Positions 7,693 to 17,065 of a stretch of DNA of 64,000 nt are shown in pieces. The DNA is from Ornithinimicrobium avium. GTDB lineage: Bacteria; Actinomycetota; Actinomycetes; Actinomycetales; Dermatophilaceae. Under the pieces are notes generated by a model. The model saw nothing but the letters and a program-made list of their open reading frames with translations. It was not told where the DNA came from and made no database searches. Within the stretch, counting starts at the first letter, position 1. Every line of letters starts with the position of its first letter. Position numbers and translations under genes: made by a program. Location of the stretch: the NCBI RefSeq assembly GCF_003351765.1, contig NZ_CP031229.1, positions 3,348,001 through 3,412,000 on the forward strand. Direction: 5' to 3'.

Positions 7693-10175
7693 TCAGCCGC
7701 CGAGGGAGGACCAGAGCAGGGCCCGGGCGACCAGGGCGTACTGCCCTTGGGATGGGCCCGGAAGAGCGGCTCGGAGCCGATCAGGACGGTGCGTGCCCCG
7801 GTCGCGTCGTCCTCGCCGCGCACGACCAGCGCCTGCCCGGCCGCGTCCCCCGGACCGCCCGTGCCGTCGTCACGGGGACGCCAGTGCCCGCTGAGCAGCG
7901 GGTCCGGGGCGAGACGCTGCTCCACGACGACGCCGCTGCCGAGTCCGGTGAACCACATCGGGGCGTAGACGAAGGTGTGCTCCGGTGCGCCGCTGCCCAG
8001 CGGGCCGGTGGCGTTGTCCACGGTCACGACGCCGTTGGCGTCCCCGCGGCCCTCCACGGCGGTGACGTCGAGCAGCCCCAGGGCGGCGTTGAGGGCTGCG
8101 CCCTCCGGCCCGCGCGCCACCACGCCGCCGCCGTCGTCGACGAAGGACCGCAGCTCGGCCCGGGCGTCCGGGGTGAGCTCGGCCCACCGCAGCCCCGAGG
8201 AGACGTAGAGCGCGTCGAGCCCGGACAGGTCGAGCCCGTCGTTGAGCGCCGCGCTGCTGACCGGCTGCGCCACCAGGTCCATCTCGCCGATCGCCCAGCG
8301 CTCCTCGGGCGTGCCGGCGACGCCGACGAGGAGGTGCTCGAGGGGCTCACCGACGCTGCCCCGCGGTGCCGCGGCCAGCTGGACGCCGTGCTCCTGCGCC
8401 ACCGCGGCCGCGTCGGCACCCTGCGGCACCAGGACCGACCCGTCGTCGAGCCACTGCACCGGGACCCCTGCCCCGAGCAGGTCCGTGAGGGCGGCCACGT
8501 CCGCCGGGTCGTCGAGATGCAGCACCCATCCCGTGCGGGACGGCTCGACCGACGCGGTGGCGGCGGCGGCCTCGACCGGCTCGTCGGCCACCCGCAGCGG
8601 CGCGCCCTGCGGCACGGTGACGACGTCGGCGCCCCACAGCAGCCCCAGGCTCCACCCGGAGATGTCGTACATCGCCCCGACCCGCTCGGAGATGTCGGTG
8701 CCCGGCCCGAGCGTGGTGTTGGCCAGCCCGCGCAACGGCTGGTGCAGGTCGACCACATAGCTGCCGACCGGGTAGGTGGCGCCGTCGATCCGCGCCGCCC
8801 GCGTCAGCCGCCGCACCTGCACGCCGTCGGCGAGCAGATGGTCGACCAGGCGCGCGGCCGCCGGGGCGGAGCGCTGCCCGGGACCCACGGGTATGACGTA
8901 GGCGCGCGGGTAGAGGGTGGTCCAGACATCCTCCTCGCCGGCCACCTCGGGCAGGACGTCGGCCACCCGGCGCTGCGGCTCGCCCGCCGCGCCGCGGCGG
9001 AAGACCTCGATCTGGTCGGCGAGGAGGGCGGAGCGGTGCGCCGCGACATACCCCAGCGTCGCGGTGATCACGGCGTGGGCGACGTCGGTGTTGATCGCCG
9101 CCCGGCGCCGCAGCTCCTCGACCGGCAGCTGGTAGGAGGAGTTGTTGACCCGCAGCGGGATCTCGACCGTGTGCGCCACCGCACCGTGGAGGGCGGCGTA
9201 CTGGGGCGCGAAGATCGGCGGCCAGTCGTCCCAGCCCTCGTCCCAGTCGCGCAGCGGCACCTGGGGCGGGCGCAGGCCGTCGGACTCGCCGTAGCCGAGG
9301 TCGAGGATGGCCTGCTCGATACCGAGCGCGTTGGGCCAGGCGTGCTTGAGGAAGAGGTCGTATTCGTAGTTCTCCCCGTGCGGCGGCGTCGTGGGCTCCA
9401 CCAGCGTGCCGTTGACGTAGCCGTGCAGGTCGATCATCATCACCGGCTGGACCCGGGCCAGGACCTCGCGCAGCGCCCGCGACTCCGGCTGGCTGGCGGT
9501 GAGCAGGTCGCGGTTGAGGTCGAAGCCGGCCGCGTTGCGCCGGGTGTTGGCGGCCCGGCCGTCCGGGTTGGCCGAGATCACCAGGTGCACGCGGGTGGTC
9601 TCCAGGGTGCGCACCACCTGCGGGTCGGTGGAGGTCGCCCACTCCTCGACCAGCCGCAGCGCCGCGTCGGTGCCCTCGAACTCGTTGCCGTGGATGTTGG
9701 CGTCGACGAGCACCGGCACCTTGTAGTCCCGGGCCACCTCGGTGTCGCGGGCGGCCAGCGCCGGACGGTCGCCGACCAGCTCGCGCATCGCCTGCTGACG
9801 CTCGATCTGCGCCGGGGTCTCCGGCGCGGTGAGCGTGACCATGACCACGTCGCGGCCGCCGGCGGTGGTGGTGAGCACCTGCGCGGAGACCCGGTCGGAG
9901 GAGGCGACGGCGGCGTTGATCCGGCGCGAGACGTCGTGGTAGGGCGTCAGCCCCAGGCGCAGCGCCGGGTCGGACGCGTCGACCGGCGGCTCGGGCAGTG
10001 GTTGGCGGAGCGGCTGGACGGGGTGCTGCGGTGGCGCGATCGTGCGGGCGGACGTCGTGGGGCTCGCGCCAGCGACCAGGCCCGTGCCGGCGACACCGCT
10101 CAGTCCGACACCGGCGGTCAGCACCAGGGCGAGCGAGCTGCGGGCGCGCCGGCGCGAGGGGGCGAGACGCGCCAT
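7693..10175 (-). CDS. Secreted M14 family zinc carboxypeptidase, 3' frameshift
   Basis: An M14-type metallopeptidase with an N-terminal signal peptide (Arg-rich start, helix about 14-36). Zinc ligands H162 and E165 (IHGNEFEG) and H251 (DLHGY), NPDGR, FDLNRD and the catalytic Glu region HTVEIPL are present. The C-terminal half resembles the paralogue at 45651. Near 7742 one base appears to be missing: adding one base after HPKG gives 16 more residues and a TGA at 7693-7695, exactly the tail length of the paralogue. Without it, the frame runs on to about 7044, over the UGPase gene. With the correction the product is 827 residues. The start has AAGGAG at good spacing. Sequencing error or real mutation cannot be told apart here. 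Confidence 0.8.
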
Positions 10176-10300
10176 ACCCTCACTCCTTCCGGCCGGATGA
10201 CCCCCAGAGCCTAACGGCCACCCCCGACAAACGGAATCCCCGCCGTCCTGCGGTCGGCCCTCAGGGTGACGCGTGCGTCAACGTCGGGTAGACAGGGCAC

Positions 10301-11089
10301 ATGCCACCGACGCACGACATCCATGGCGACTGGTCCGGGCAGCTGGTCGCCACCGCCATCCACCAGGGCCACGAGCTGCGCCCCGAGATCGCCGCCGCGA
10401 TGATCCTCGAGGAGGCCGTGCGGCTGCGCGAGGAGGATCCCTTCACCGACGTGATCGGCGCGGCCGCCCCGGCCCGCGTCGTCGCCCGACGCTCGCGCTT
10501 CGAGGTCGACCTCAACCGGCCCCGTGAGACGGCCGTCTACCGCACGCCGGAGGACTGCTGGGGGCTGGAGGTATGGCGTGCGGACCCGCTCGAGGAGGAG
10601 CTCGTCGCGGGGAGCCTGCAGGTCTACGACGCCTTCTACGCCGACCTCGCCCGGCACCTGGACGAGGTGGCGGCGCGCGGTCCCTTCGTGGTCTACGACG
10701 TGCACTCCTACAACCACCGCCGGGACGGTGCCGACGCCGACGAGGCGGACGTCGAGGAGAACCCGGAGGTCAACCTGGGCACCGGCACCGTGGACGAGAG
10801 GTTCGCCCCGCTCGTGCAGGCCTTCTCCCGGACGCTGCGGGCCCAGCAGGTGCAGGGACACCACCTGGACGTGCGGGAGAACGTCAAGTTCGAGGGCCGG
10901 GCCCTGGCCTGGTGGGTCCACGAGCGCTACGCAGGCGTCGGCGTCTGCCTCGCCCTGGAGTTCAAGAAGACCTTCATGGACGAGTGGACCGGCCAGCCGG
11001 ACCGGCAGCACCTGCAGGAGCTGGCGGACGCCCTCGCCGCCACCCACGCGCCGGTGCTGGACGCGCTGCGCACCCTGGAGCGCAGGTGA
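10301..11089 (+). CDS. N-formylglutamate amidohydrolase-like protein
   Basis: A 262-residue zinc amidohydrolase of the N-formylglutamate amidohydrolase (FGase) superfamily. The N-terminal HGDWSGQL region, the FEVDLNRPRE segment, VVYDVHSYNH with metal-ligand histidines, and a C-terminal LALEFKKTFMDE all fit. There are no histidine-utilisation genes nearby, so the classical role is unlikely. Instead it opens an operon with a DUF1704 metalloprotease (4-bp gap) and an ATP-grasp ligase (4-bp overlap). A TAGACA lies 6 nt before the ATG and no Shine-Dalgarno is seen, so the mRNA may be leaderless. The true substrate is unknown. Confidence 0.8.
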   Translation: MPPTHDIHGDWSGQLVATAIHQGHELRPEIAAAMILEEAVRLREEDPFTDVIGAAAPARVVARRSRFEVDLNRPRETAVYRTPEDCWGLEVWRADPLEEELVAGSLQVYDAFYADLARHLDEVAARGPFVVYDVHSYNHRRDGADADEADVEENPEVNLGTGTVDERFAPLVQAFSRTLRAQQVQGHHLDVRENVKFEGRALAWWVHERYAGVGVCLALEFKKTFMDEWTGQPDRQHLQELADALAATHAPVLDALRTLERR

Positions 11090-11093
11090 GCGC

Positions 11094-12272
11094 GTGACCC
11101 CCGCCGAGGGTCCCGCCGTGCTGAGCGCCGAGGACCTCGCCGTCGACCACACCCTGGCGATGCTCTCCTCGGGCATCCGCTTCATCCTGGACGTCACGCC
11201 TGTCGACGCCGAGGCGCACCGCGCCGAGTTCCTGGCCGGCACTGTGAAGGAGCCTCCGTTCCGCTACCGGGAGCTCGACGCCGACCCCGACGTCCTCGAC
11301 GCCCAGCTGGACCACGTCGCCCTCGACCGGGTCGGCGACCCGACGCTGGGCGACCTGCTGCGCCGCAAGCACCGGGAGATGAAGCTCCAGCTGGAGATGC
11401 TCCGGGCGCGGGGCACCGCCGACTTCCGGGCGCTGTCGGTGGAGCTGTACGGAGCCGTCGGGCCCACCCTGCGCGGGCAGGCCCAGGACCTCGTCGCCCG
11501 GCTCGACGTGGCCGGGCAGCCCGGCGACATGCTGACCGCCGAGGAGTTCCTGGCGCTGGCGGAGGCCGAGATCGAGACCTACCGCGAGGACGATCCCGAT
11601 GTCGGGATCCACGCCGAGGTCCGGCCCGACGTCAGCGGCGTGCTCGTCGAGGGCAGCACCCTGCTGATCAGCGAGACCGCGGCCGTCGCGGCCGTCCGCG
11701 GCGACGCCCTGCTCCAGCACGAGGTCGGCACCCACCTGGTGACCCAGGTCAACGGGTCCGGCCAGCCGGTGAAGACCCTCGGCGAGGGCCTGGCCGGCTA
11801 CGACGAGACCCAGGAGGGCCTGGCGGTGCTCGCCGAGGTGGGCTGCGGAGGCCTGACGCCGTTCCGGCTCCGGCAGCTGGCCGTGCGGGTGCTCACCGTC
11901 CACCGGATGCTCTCCGGCGCCTCGTTCCGGGAGGCGCACGCGGCCCTGGTGGCGGACGGCGTGCCGGCGGGCACGGCCTACACCACCGTCATGCGGGTCT
12001 ACCGCTCCGGCGGGCTCACCAAGGACGCCATCTACCTGCGCGGCCTGCTCGACCTGCGTGACCACCTGGCCGGCGGCGGGACCCTGGACCTGCTCTTCCT
12101 GGGCAAGTTCGCCCTGCGCGACCTGCCGCTGGTGCAGGACCTGCACGACCGCGGGATCCTGCGCCCGCCCCGACTCACCCCCCGCTGGCTGCGCGACCCC
12201 CGCGCCGTCACGCGCCTGCACGAGGTCGCCGGGACCGACGACCTCACCACCCTCACGAAAGGCCTGGGATGA
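11094..12272 (+). CDS. DUF1704 / QEGLA-motif metalloprotease-like protein (MATCAP family)
   Basis: A 392-residue protein of the DUF1704 family, annotated elsewhere as flavohemoglobin expression-modulating QEGLA motif protein. The zinc-protease signature HEVGTH (209-214) and QEGLA (240-244, Glu as likely third ligand) are intact. The eukaryotic member MATCAP (KIAA0895L) is a tubulin tyrosine carboxypeptidase; what the bacterial members cleave is not established. GTG 11094 is chosen because it follows AGGTGAG and gives the family's usual N-terminus. It sits between the FGase-like and ATP-grasp genes, and the trio recurs in other bacteria as far as I recall. Confidence 0.8.
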   Translation: MTPAEGPAVLSAEDLAVDHTLAMLSSGIRFILDVTPVDAEAHRAEFLAGTVKEPPFRYRELDADPDVLDAQLDHVALDRVGDPTLGDLLRRKHREMKLQLEMLRARGTADFRALSVELYGAVGPTLRGQAQDLVARLDVAGQPGDMLTAEEFLALAEAEIETYREDDPDVGIHAEVRPDVSGVLVEGSTLLISETAAVAAVRGDALLQHEVGTHLVTQVNGSGQPVKTLGEGLAGYDETQEGLAVLAEVGCGGLTPFRLRQLAVRVLTVHRMLSGASFREAHAALVADGVPAGTAYTTVMRVYRSGGLTKDAIYLRGLLDLRDHLAGGGTLDLLFLGKFALRDLPLVQDLHDRGILRPPRLTPRWLRDPRAVTRLHEVAGTDDLTTLTKGLG

Positions 12273-13312
12273 AGATCGCCTTCGTCGTCAACGACGTCAT
12301 GACCGAGCAGTCCGTCTACACCACCACACGGCTGGCGATGACCGCCACCAACATGGGTCACGAGGCCTGGCTGATGGGGATGGGCGACTTCGGCTACGAG
12401 CCGGACGGCTCGCTGTCCGCGCGCGCCCGGGCGGGGGCGGAGAAGACCTACCGCTCGCTCGAGCGCTATCTGCACGACGTCCAGAAGCCGGAGGAGGACG
12501 AGCAGATCCCGCTCGACGAGTTCGACGTCGTCATGCTGCGCAGCGACCCCGCCGAGGACGCGGACGGAGCGGCCTGGGCCAACAACGCCCTCGTCGGTTT
12601 CGGCGACCTCATCGCCTCCGGAGGCGTCCTGGTGGTCAACGACCCGGGCAGCCTGGCGACCGCGCTGTCCAAGTCCTACTTCCAGCACTTCCCGGAGGCG
12701 GTCCGGCCGCGGACCCTCATCTCGCGGGACGGGCTGCGGATCGAGCAGTTCGTCCAGGAGCTGGGCGGCAAGGCGGTGCTCAAACCGCTCCAGGGATCCG
12801 GCGGCTCGGGCGTCTTCATGGTCAACTCCAAGGAGTCGCCCAACCTCAACCAGATCATCGAGGCGATCGCGCGCGACGGATATGTCGTGGTGCAGGAGTA
12901 CCTGCCGCAGGCCAAGGACGGCGACGTCCGGATGTTCGTGATGAACGGTCGCCCGCTGAAGGTGGACGGCAAGTATGCCGCCTTCCGGCGCCGGAGCACG
13001 AGCGAGGACATCCGCTCCAACATGTCCGCCGGCGGCAAGGCGGAGGCGGTGGAGGTCACCGACGAGATGCTCGGCCTGGTGGACGCCGTGCGGCCCAAGC
13101 TGGTCGCCGACGGGATGTTCCTGGTCGGGCTCGACATCGTCGGGGACAAGCTCATGGAGGTCAACGTCTTCAGCCCCGGCGGGCTGGGCAGCTGCGAGGC
13201 GCTCTACGAGGTGGACTTCGCGCCCGCCGTCATCGAGGACCTCGAGCGCAAGGTCGCGATGCGCGCGCACTACGGTCGCGAGCTCGCCAACGTCAGGCTC
13301 GCCACCCTCTGA
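12269..13312 (+). CDS. GshB-like ATP-grasp ligase
   Basis: A 347-residue ATP-grasp enzyme resembling glutathione synthetase: an N-terminal preATP domain (MKIAFVVNDV), central VLKPLQGSGGSGVF glycine-rich loop (about 170-183), VVQEYLP, and the Mg-binding GLDIVGDKLMEVNVFSPGG region near the C-terminus. Mycothiol-producing actinobacteria generally lack glutathione, so a real GshB role is doubtful; it more likely ligates an amino acid or acid to a carboxylate related to the substrate of its two operon partners (inference). ATG 12269 overlaps the QEGLA gene's stop by 4 bp, indicating coupled translation. Confidence 0.8.
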   Translation: MKIAFVVNDVMTEQSVYTTTRLAMTATNMGHEAWLMGMGDFGYEPDGSLSARARAGAEKTYRSLERYLHDVQKPEEDEQIPLDEFDVVMLRSDPAEDADGAAWANNALVGFGDLIASGGVLVVNDPGSLATALSKSYFQHFPEAVRPRTLISRDGLRIEQFVQELGGKAVLKPLQGSGGSGVFMVNSKESPNLNQIIEAIARDGYVVVQEYLPQAKDGDVRMFVMNGRPLKVDGKYAAFRRRSTSEDIRSNMSAGGKAEAVEVTDEMLGLVDAVRPKLVADGMFLVGLDIVGDKLMEVNVFSPGGLGSCEALYEVDFAPAVIEDLERKVAMRAHYGRELANVRLATL

Positions 13313-13415
13313 CACAGACCCGCCGCGGAATGGTCTGCGCCGGTCGCTCGTTCTAGGCTGTGAACCGACACGGCGGGGGACTTTCCCGTCGTGCCACGCG
13401 AACCACGGAGGTTTC

Positions 13416-14291
13416 ATGGCCGTCAACCCGGTCTTCAACCGCATCGACAGGGAGGCCGCGCAGCGCGCCTACGCAGGCTTCGGCCAGCAGGCCGGTGGCC
13501 ACGCCTCTGCCCAGGGCGCGCCGACCATCCCGGCCGGCTACCAGCCCGGCCCCAGCGAGACGCTCACCGACCGGCAGCTGCGCGACATGTACGCGCAGAC
13601 GCCCGCGGGCCCGGCGCAGACCGGACGGCTGACCCTGGACGACGTCGTCGTCAAGTCGCTGATGCTCTTCGGCGTCGTGCTCGCCGTGACCGCCGCCACC
13701 TGGTTCTACGTGGGTGCCCAGCCGGGCGTGGCGATGCCGGTCTGGCTGCTCGGCATGTTCGGCTCGCTCGCGCTGAGCTTCGCCATCGGCTTCTCCAAGC
13801 AGGTCAACGTCCCGCTGATCATGGTGCACGCCGTGCTGCAGGGCCTGTTCCTGGGCGCGGTCAGCGTGACCTTCAACGCGATGTACCCCGGCGTCGTCAC
13901 CACCGCGGTGGTCGCCACGATGGCGACCTTCGCCGGGATGTTCATCGGCTGGAAGGCCGGCTTCATCAAGGTCACCAGCAAGTCGCGCCGCATCTTCGGG
14001 ATGATGGCGATGGGCTACCTGGTCTTCCTGCTCGTCAACATCGGTGCCTCGTTCCTGGGCTTCGGCGACGGCTGGGGCATCTACGGCGGCCCGCTGGGCA
14101 TCCTCGTCTCGCTCTTCGGTGTCGGCCTGGCGTCCTACTCGCTGGCCGTCGACTTCGACTCGATCGACCGCGCGGTCTCCGGCGGTGCGCCGGAGAAGTA
14201 CTCCTGGCTGCTCGCCCACGGCCTCGTGGCGACCCTGGTCTGGCTCTACATCGAGTTCCTGCGTCTCTTCTCGATCCTGCAGAGGAGCTGA
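13416..14291 (+). CDS. Bax inhibitor-1 / YccA family membrane protein
   Basis: A 291-residue integral membrane protein of the Bax inhibitor-1 family with seven hydrophobic helices between about residues 75 and 285. The roughly 70-residue N-terminal cytoplasmic extension (Gly/Ala/Gln-rich with a GYQPGPSETLTD segment) is typical of actinobacterial members. ATG 13416 has a strong GGAGG 4-5 nt upstream; a TAGGCT at 13354 would be its -10 box, giving a normal leader. Family members modulate membrane or calcium homeostasis; no specific role can be inferred. The stop overlaps the next start by one base. Confidence 0.88.
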   Translation: MAVNPVFNRIDREAAQRAYAGFGQQAGGHASAQGAPTIPAGYQPGPSETLTDRQLRDMYAQTPAGPAQTGRLTLDDVVVKSLMLFGVVLAVTAATWFYVGAQPGVAMPVWLLGMFGSLALSFAIGFSKQVNVPLIMVHAVLQGLFLGAVSVTFNAMYPGVVTTAVVATMATFAGMFIGWKAGFIKVTSKSRRIFGMMAMGYLVFLLVNIGASFLGFGDGWGIYGGPLGILVSLFGVGLASYSLAVDFDSIDRAVSGGAPEKYSWLLAHGLVATLVWLYIEFLRLFSILQRS

Positions 14292-14584
14292 TGACCGACC
14301 CCGGCCGCACGGTCGGGGACGAGCTGGAGCGCGTGGTCCGGCGGTGGCAGCAGCTGCCCCTGGACCGCGCGCTCCCTGCCGTCCCGGGGGTGTCGGCGAC
14401 GGTGCAGGCGCTCGCCGACGCGGTCGCCGACGTGCAGGGTACGGAGCGTGTCCCGGTCCCCGACCTCGGTCCCGGGGTCCTCATGGACCAGCTGCGGGTG
14501 ATGGTCTACGACTGGCGCGCGGCCGGGCTGGGCGAGGAGGAGCTCGGCGGGCGGCTGACCGCGCTGCGCCGCTCACTGCCCTGA
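14291..14584 (+). CDS. Small hypothetical protein downstream of the BI-1 gene
   Basis: A 97-residue soluble protein I do not recognise. It begins with an acidic helix (VGDELERVVRRWQQL), has a hydrophobic middle and ends in an LRRSLP tail. The start is coupled to the preceding stop (TGATG). Its last 12 bases overlap the 3' end of the convergent AraC-type gene. Codon third positions are G/C-rich as in its neighbours, which supports it being real. Confidence 0.65.
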   Translation: MTDPGRTVGDELERVVRRWQQLPLDRALPAVPGVSATVQALADAVADVQGTERVPVPDLGPGVLMDQLRVMVYDWRAAGLGEEELGGRLTALRRSLP

Positions 14585-15451
14585 TCCCGGCCCGCCCCGT
14601 CGGTAGGCCGAGGGCGGCACCCCGACCACGGCGGTGAACGCGCGGGTCAGGTGCGCCTGGTCGGCGAAGCCCAGGTCGCTCGCCAGCGCGGCGAGGTCCT
14701 GCCCGTCGCCGGTGTCGATGGCGCGCGCCGCATCCTGCAGGCGGTAGCGCCGCAGCACCCACAGCGGGGAGGCTCCGACGTAGCGCGCGAACATCCGCTG
14801 CAGCGTCCGGGTCGACACGTGCAACCGGTCCGCGACCGGCGCGAGCGTGGTGTGCTCACGCGCCCGCATCAGGTCCACCGCCCCCAGCACGGTCGCGTAT
14901 GCGGTGTCCTCACGCACCCGCTGCAGCTGCGGATCGAGCACCTCGAGCAGGTAGGCGAGGAGAAGCTGACGGCGGGTGGCCTCGTCCGGCTCGCCCAGCA
15001 CCGCCTGCGCGGCCTCGCTCACCCGTGGGCCGAGCACGTCCGCGGCCCGCACGATCCGGTCGGTCAGGTCACGCACGTCCCGGTCGAGCAGGGCAGCCAG
15101 CCCGCCGGGCCGGAAGGCGACCCCTGCGACCCTGCCGGCCGTCGGCAGGTCGGGCGCGAAGACGCGGGTGAGGAGCCCGTGGACGAGGGCGGACGGCATA
15201 CCGACACCGTGCATGCGTCCGCCCTCGGCGTCCTCGACCGTCAGGTGCGCCACCGGGTGGCCAAGGACGTGGGGCCGGAACGGGCGGACGGACTCCCGAC
15301 GCCAGCGCACCCACCAGTAGTGGCTGACGACCTCGGTGATCGGCTCGGACACCTGCTCCTGGCCGACGTCGTAGACGTCCTGACCGCGGGCCGGCCAGAG
15401 CACCCCGGCAGGTCGCGCCGGGCCAGATCGTCGCGGATCTTCAAGCGGCAC
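14573..15451 (-). CDS. AraC family transcriptional regulator
   Basis: A regulator of about 292 residues with an unassigned N-terminal sensor domain (VVSHYWWVRWRRES..., the type seen in DUF6597 proteins) and a C-terminal AraC/XylS double helix-turn-helix. The second HTH reads LASDLGFADQAHLTRAFTAVVG followed by PSAYRR, the family end motif. GTG 15451 is preferred for an AGGA at suitable distance, but GTG 15403 is also plausible. It is divergent from a VOC-family gene only 27 bp away, which is the likely target. Its 3' end overlaps the preceding convergent gene. Confidence 0.82.
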   Translation of the reverse strand: MPLEDPRRSGPARPAGVLWPARGQDVYDVGQEQVSEPITEVVSHYWWVRWRRESVRPFRPHVLGHPVAHLTVEDAEGGRMHGVGMPSALVHGLLTRVFAPDLPTAGRVAGVAFRPGGLAALLDRDVRDLTDRIVRAADVLGPRVSEAAQAVLGEPDEATRRQLLLAYLLEVLDPQLQRVREDTAYATVLGAVDLMRAREHTTLAPVADRLHVSTRTLQRMFARYVGASPLWVLRRYRLQDAARAIDTGDGQDLAALASDLGFADQAHLTRAFTAVVGVPPSAYRRGGPGSGQ

Positions 15452-15478
15452 GTCGCTGATCCTAGGAGGGTGGGTGAC

Positions 15479-15976
15479 ATGACGACAGACACCCGACCCT
15501 CTGCCCCGACGCCGTACCGGCCCGTGGGCTACAGCACGCTCACCCCCCTGCTCGTGGTCTCGCCCGCGGCGGAGGCGGTGGACTTCTACACCGACGTCCT
15601 CGACGCCCGCGTGACCAGCCGGATGAACGGCCCCGACGGCAGCGTCTGGCACTGCGAGCTGGAGCTCGAGGACGGCCGGTTGCAGGTGATGGACGCCAAC
15701 GAGCAGTTCCACGCCGTGGCCAACGACCCGGGCAGCGACGACGCGCGGTTCAGCATCGCTGTCTACGTGCCCGACGTCGACGCGACCCTCGCCCGCGCCG
15801 TCGCCCGGGGCGCGCGGGTGCGCGAGGAGGCGGCCGACTTCGAGGTGACGGGTGACCGCTTCGCCTCGGTGCAGGACCCCTACGGCGTGCGGTGGACGAT
15901 CATGACGCGGGTGGCGCAGCGCGACGACGAGCAGGTGCAGCAGGCGCTCGACGCCTGGGCGGCCTCGATGGGCTGA
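15479..15976 (+). CDS. VOC family protein (glyoxalase/bleomycin resistance fold)
   Basis: A 165-residue protein of the VOC superfamily, PhnB-like subgroup: LTPLLVVSPAAEAVDFYTDV at the start, WHCELELEDGRLQVMDAN in the middle and QDPYGVRWTIMTR near the end, the last matching the usual metal-ligand glutamate/histidine position only loosely. It has a strong AGGAGG ribosome site. It is divergent from the AraC-type regulator, which probably controls it. The substrate is unknown. Confidence 0.82.
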   Translation: MTTDTRPSAPTPYRPVGYSTLTPLLVVSPAAEAVDFYTDVLDARVTSRMNGPDGSVWHCELELEDGRLQVMDANEQFHAVANDPGSDDARFSIAVYVPDVDATLARAVARGARVREEAADFEVTGDRFASVQDPYGVRWTIMTRVAQRDDEQVQQALDAWAASMG

Positions 15977-16011
15977 CCACCAGACCGACCGGCGACACGG
16001 TCGGCACGGTC

Positions 16012-16986
16012 TCAGTGCGCGGCTGCGTGCTCCTGCGCCCCGTCCTCGTCGTGGGAGGGCAGGAGGGCCCGGACGCCGACCAGGACCAGTCCGACCACGA
16101 GCCCGAGCAGGGCTGAGAAGAGGGTGTTGGTCAGCCAGGACAGGACGCCGCCGATGGCAGGCACCCAGGAGCCGACGACGCCCTCGGCGTGGTGGACGAA
16201 GTCGTAGATCGGGTGGAAGCCGAGCTCGTCGATGCCCACGAGCAGGATGTGCCCGCCGACCCAGAGCATCGCCACGACGCCGACGGTGGCGAGCACCTGG
16301 AGCACGTGCTTCATCCCCTTGACCAGGCTCGTGCCCAGGCGCTGCATCACCGGTGACGGCTTGCCGGCCAGATGCAGTCCGACGTCGTCCATCTTGACGA
16401 TGATCGCGACCACGCCGTAGACCAGCGCGGTGATGCCGATCGCCACGATGACCAGGATCGCCGCCCGCGAGAGCAGCGGCTCGTGGGTCACCTCGCGCAG
16501 CGCGATGACCATGATCTCCGCGGAGAGGATGAAGTCGGTGCGGATCGCGCCGGCGACCATCTTCTTCTCCTGCTCCGGACCCCGCCGGACGGCCCGGTCC
16601 TCGACCTCCTCGGCCGCCTCGTGGCCGCCCACCCCGAACCACTCGAGCATCTTGTGGGCGCCCTCGTAGGACAGGTAGGCCCCGCCGAGCATGAGCAGCG
16701 GCGTGACGACCCAGGGCAGGAACTGGCTGAGCAGCAGGATCGCCGGCAGGATGAAGAGCAGCTTGTTGCGGATCGATCCCAGCGCGATCTTGTGGATCAT
16801 CGGCAGCTCGCGCCGGGGGTCGAACCCGGTGACGTAGCGCGGGGTCACCGCCGTGTCGTCGACGACCACGCCGACCGCCTTGGTGCTCGCCCGGCCCGCG
16901 GCCGCCGCCACGTCGTCGACGGACGCGGCCGCCAGGCGGGCGATCGCCGCGATGTCGTCGAGCAGGGCGGCGAGACCACCGGCCAT
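16012..16986 (-). CDS. DUF808 family membrane protein (YedI-like)
   Basis: A 324-residue integral membrane protein of the DUF808 family. A soluble N-terminal segment (LAALLDDIAAIARLAAASVDD) is followed by the FDPRRELPMIHKIALGSIRNK signature and about seven transmembrane helices; the C-terminus is short, acidic and histidine-containing. A TAAGGT at 17030-17035 (reverse) could be its -10 box, with GAGGT before the ATG. The function is unknown. Confidence 0.85.
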   Translation of the reverse strand: MAGGLAALLDDIAAIARLAAASVDDVAAAAGRASTKAVGVVVDDTAVTPRYVTGFDPRRELPMIHKIALGSIRNKLLFILPAILLLSQFLPWVVTPLLMLGGAYLSYEGAHKMLEWFGVGGHEAAEEVEDRAVRRGPEQEKKMVAGAIRTDFILSAEIMVIALREVTHEPLLSRAAILVIVAIGITALVYGVVAIIVKMDDVGLHLAGKPSPVMQRLGTSLVKGMKHVLQVLATVGVVAMLWVGGHILLVGIDELGFHPIYDFVHHAEGVVGSWVPAIGGVLSWLTNTLFSALLGLVVGLVLVGVRALLPSHDEDGAQEHAAAH

Positions 16987-17065
16987 AGGGGTACCTCACG
17001 AGGTCGGTCGGGGGCAGGACGCGCCCAACCTTACCGGCAGCGCGTCCGCGCCGCCGGGTAGGCGC

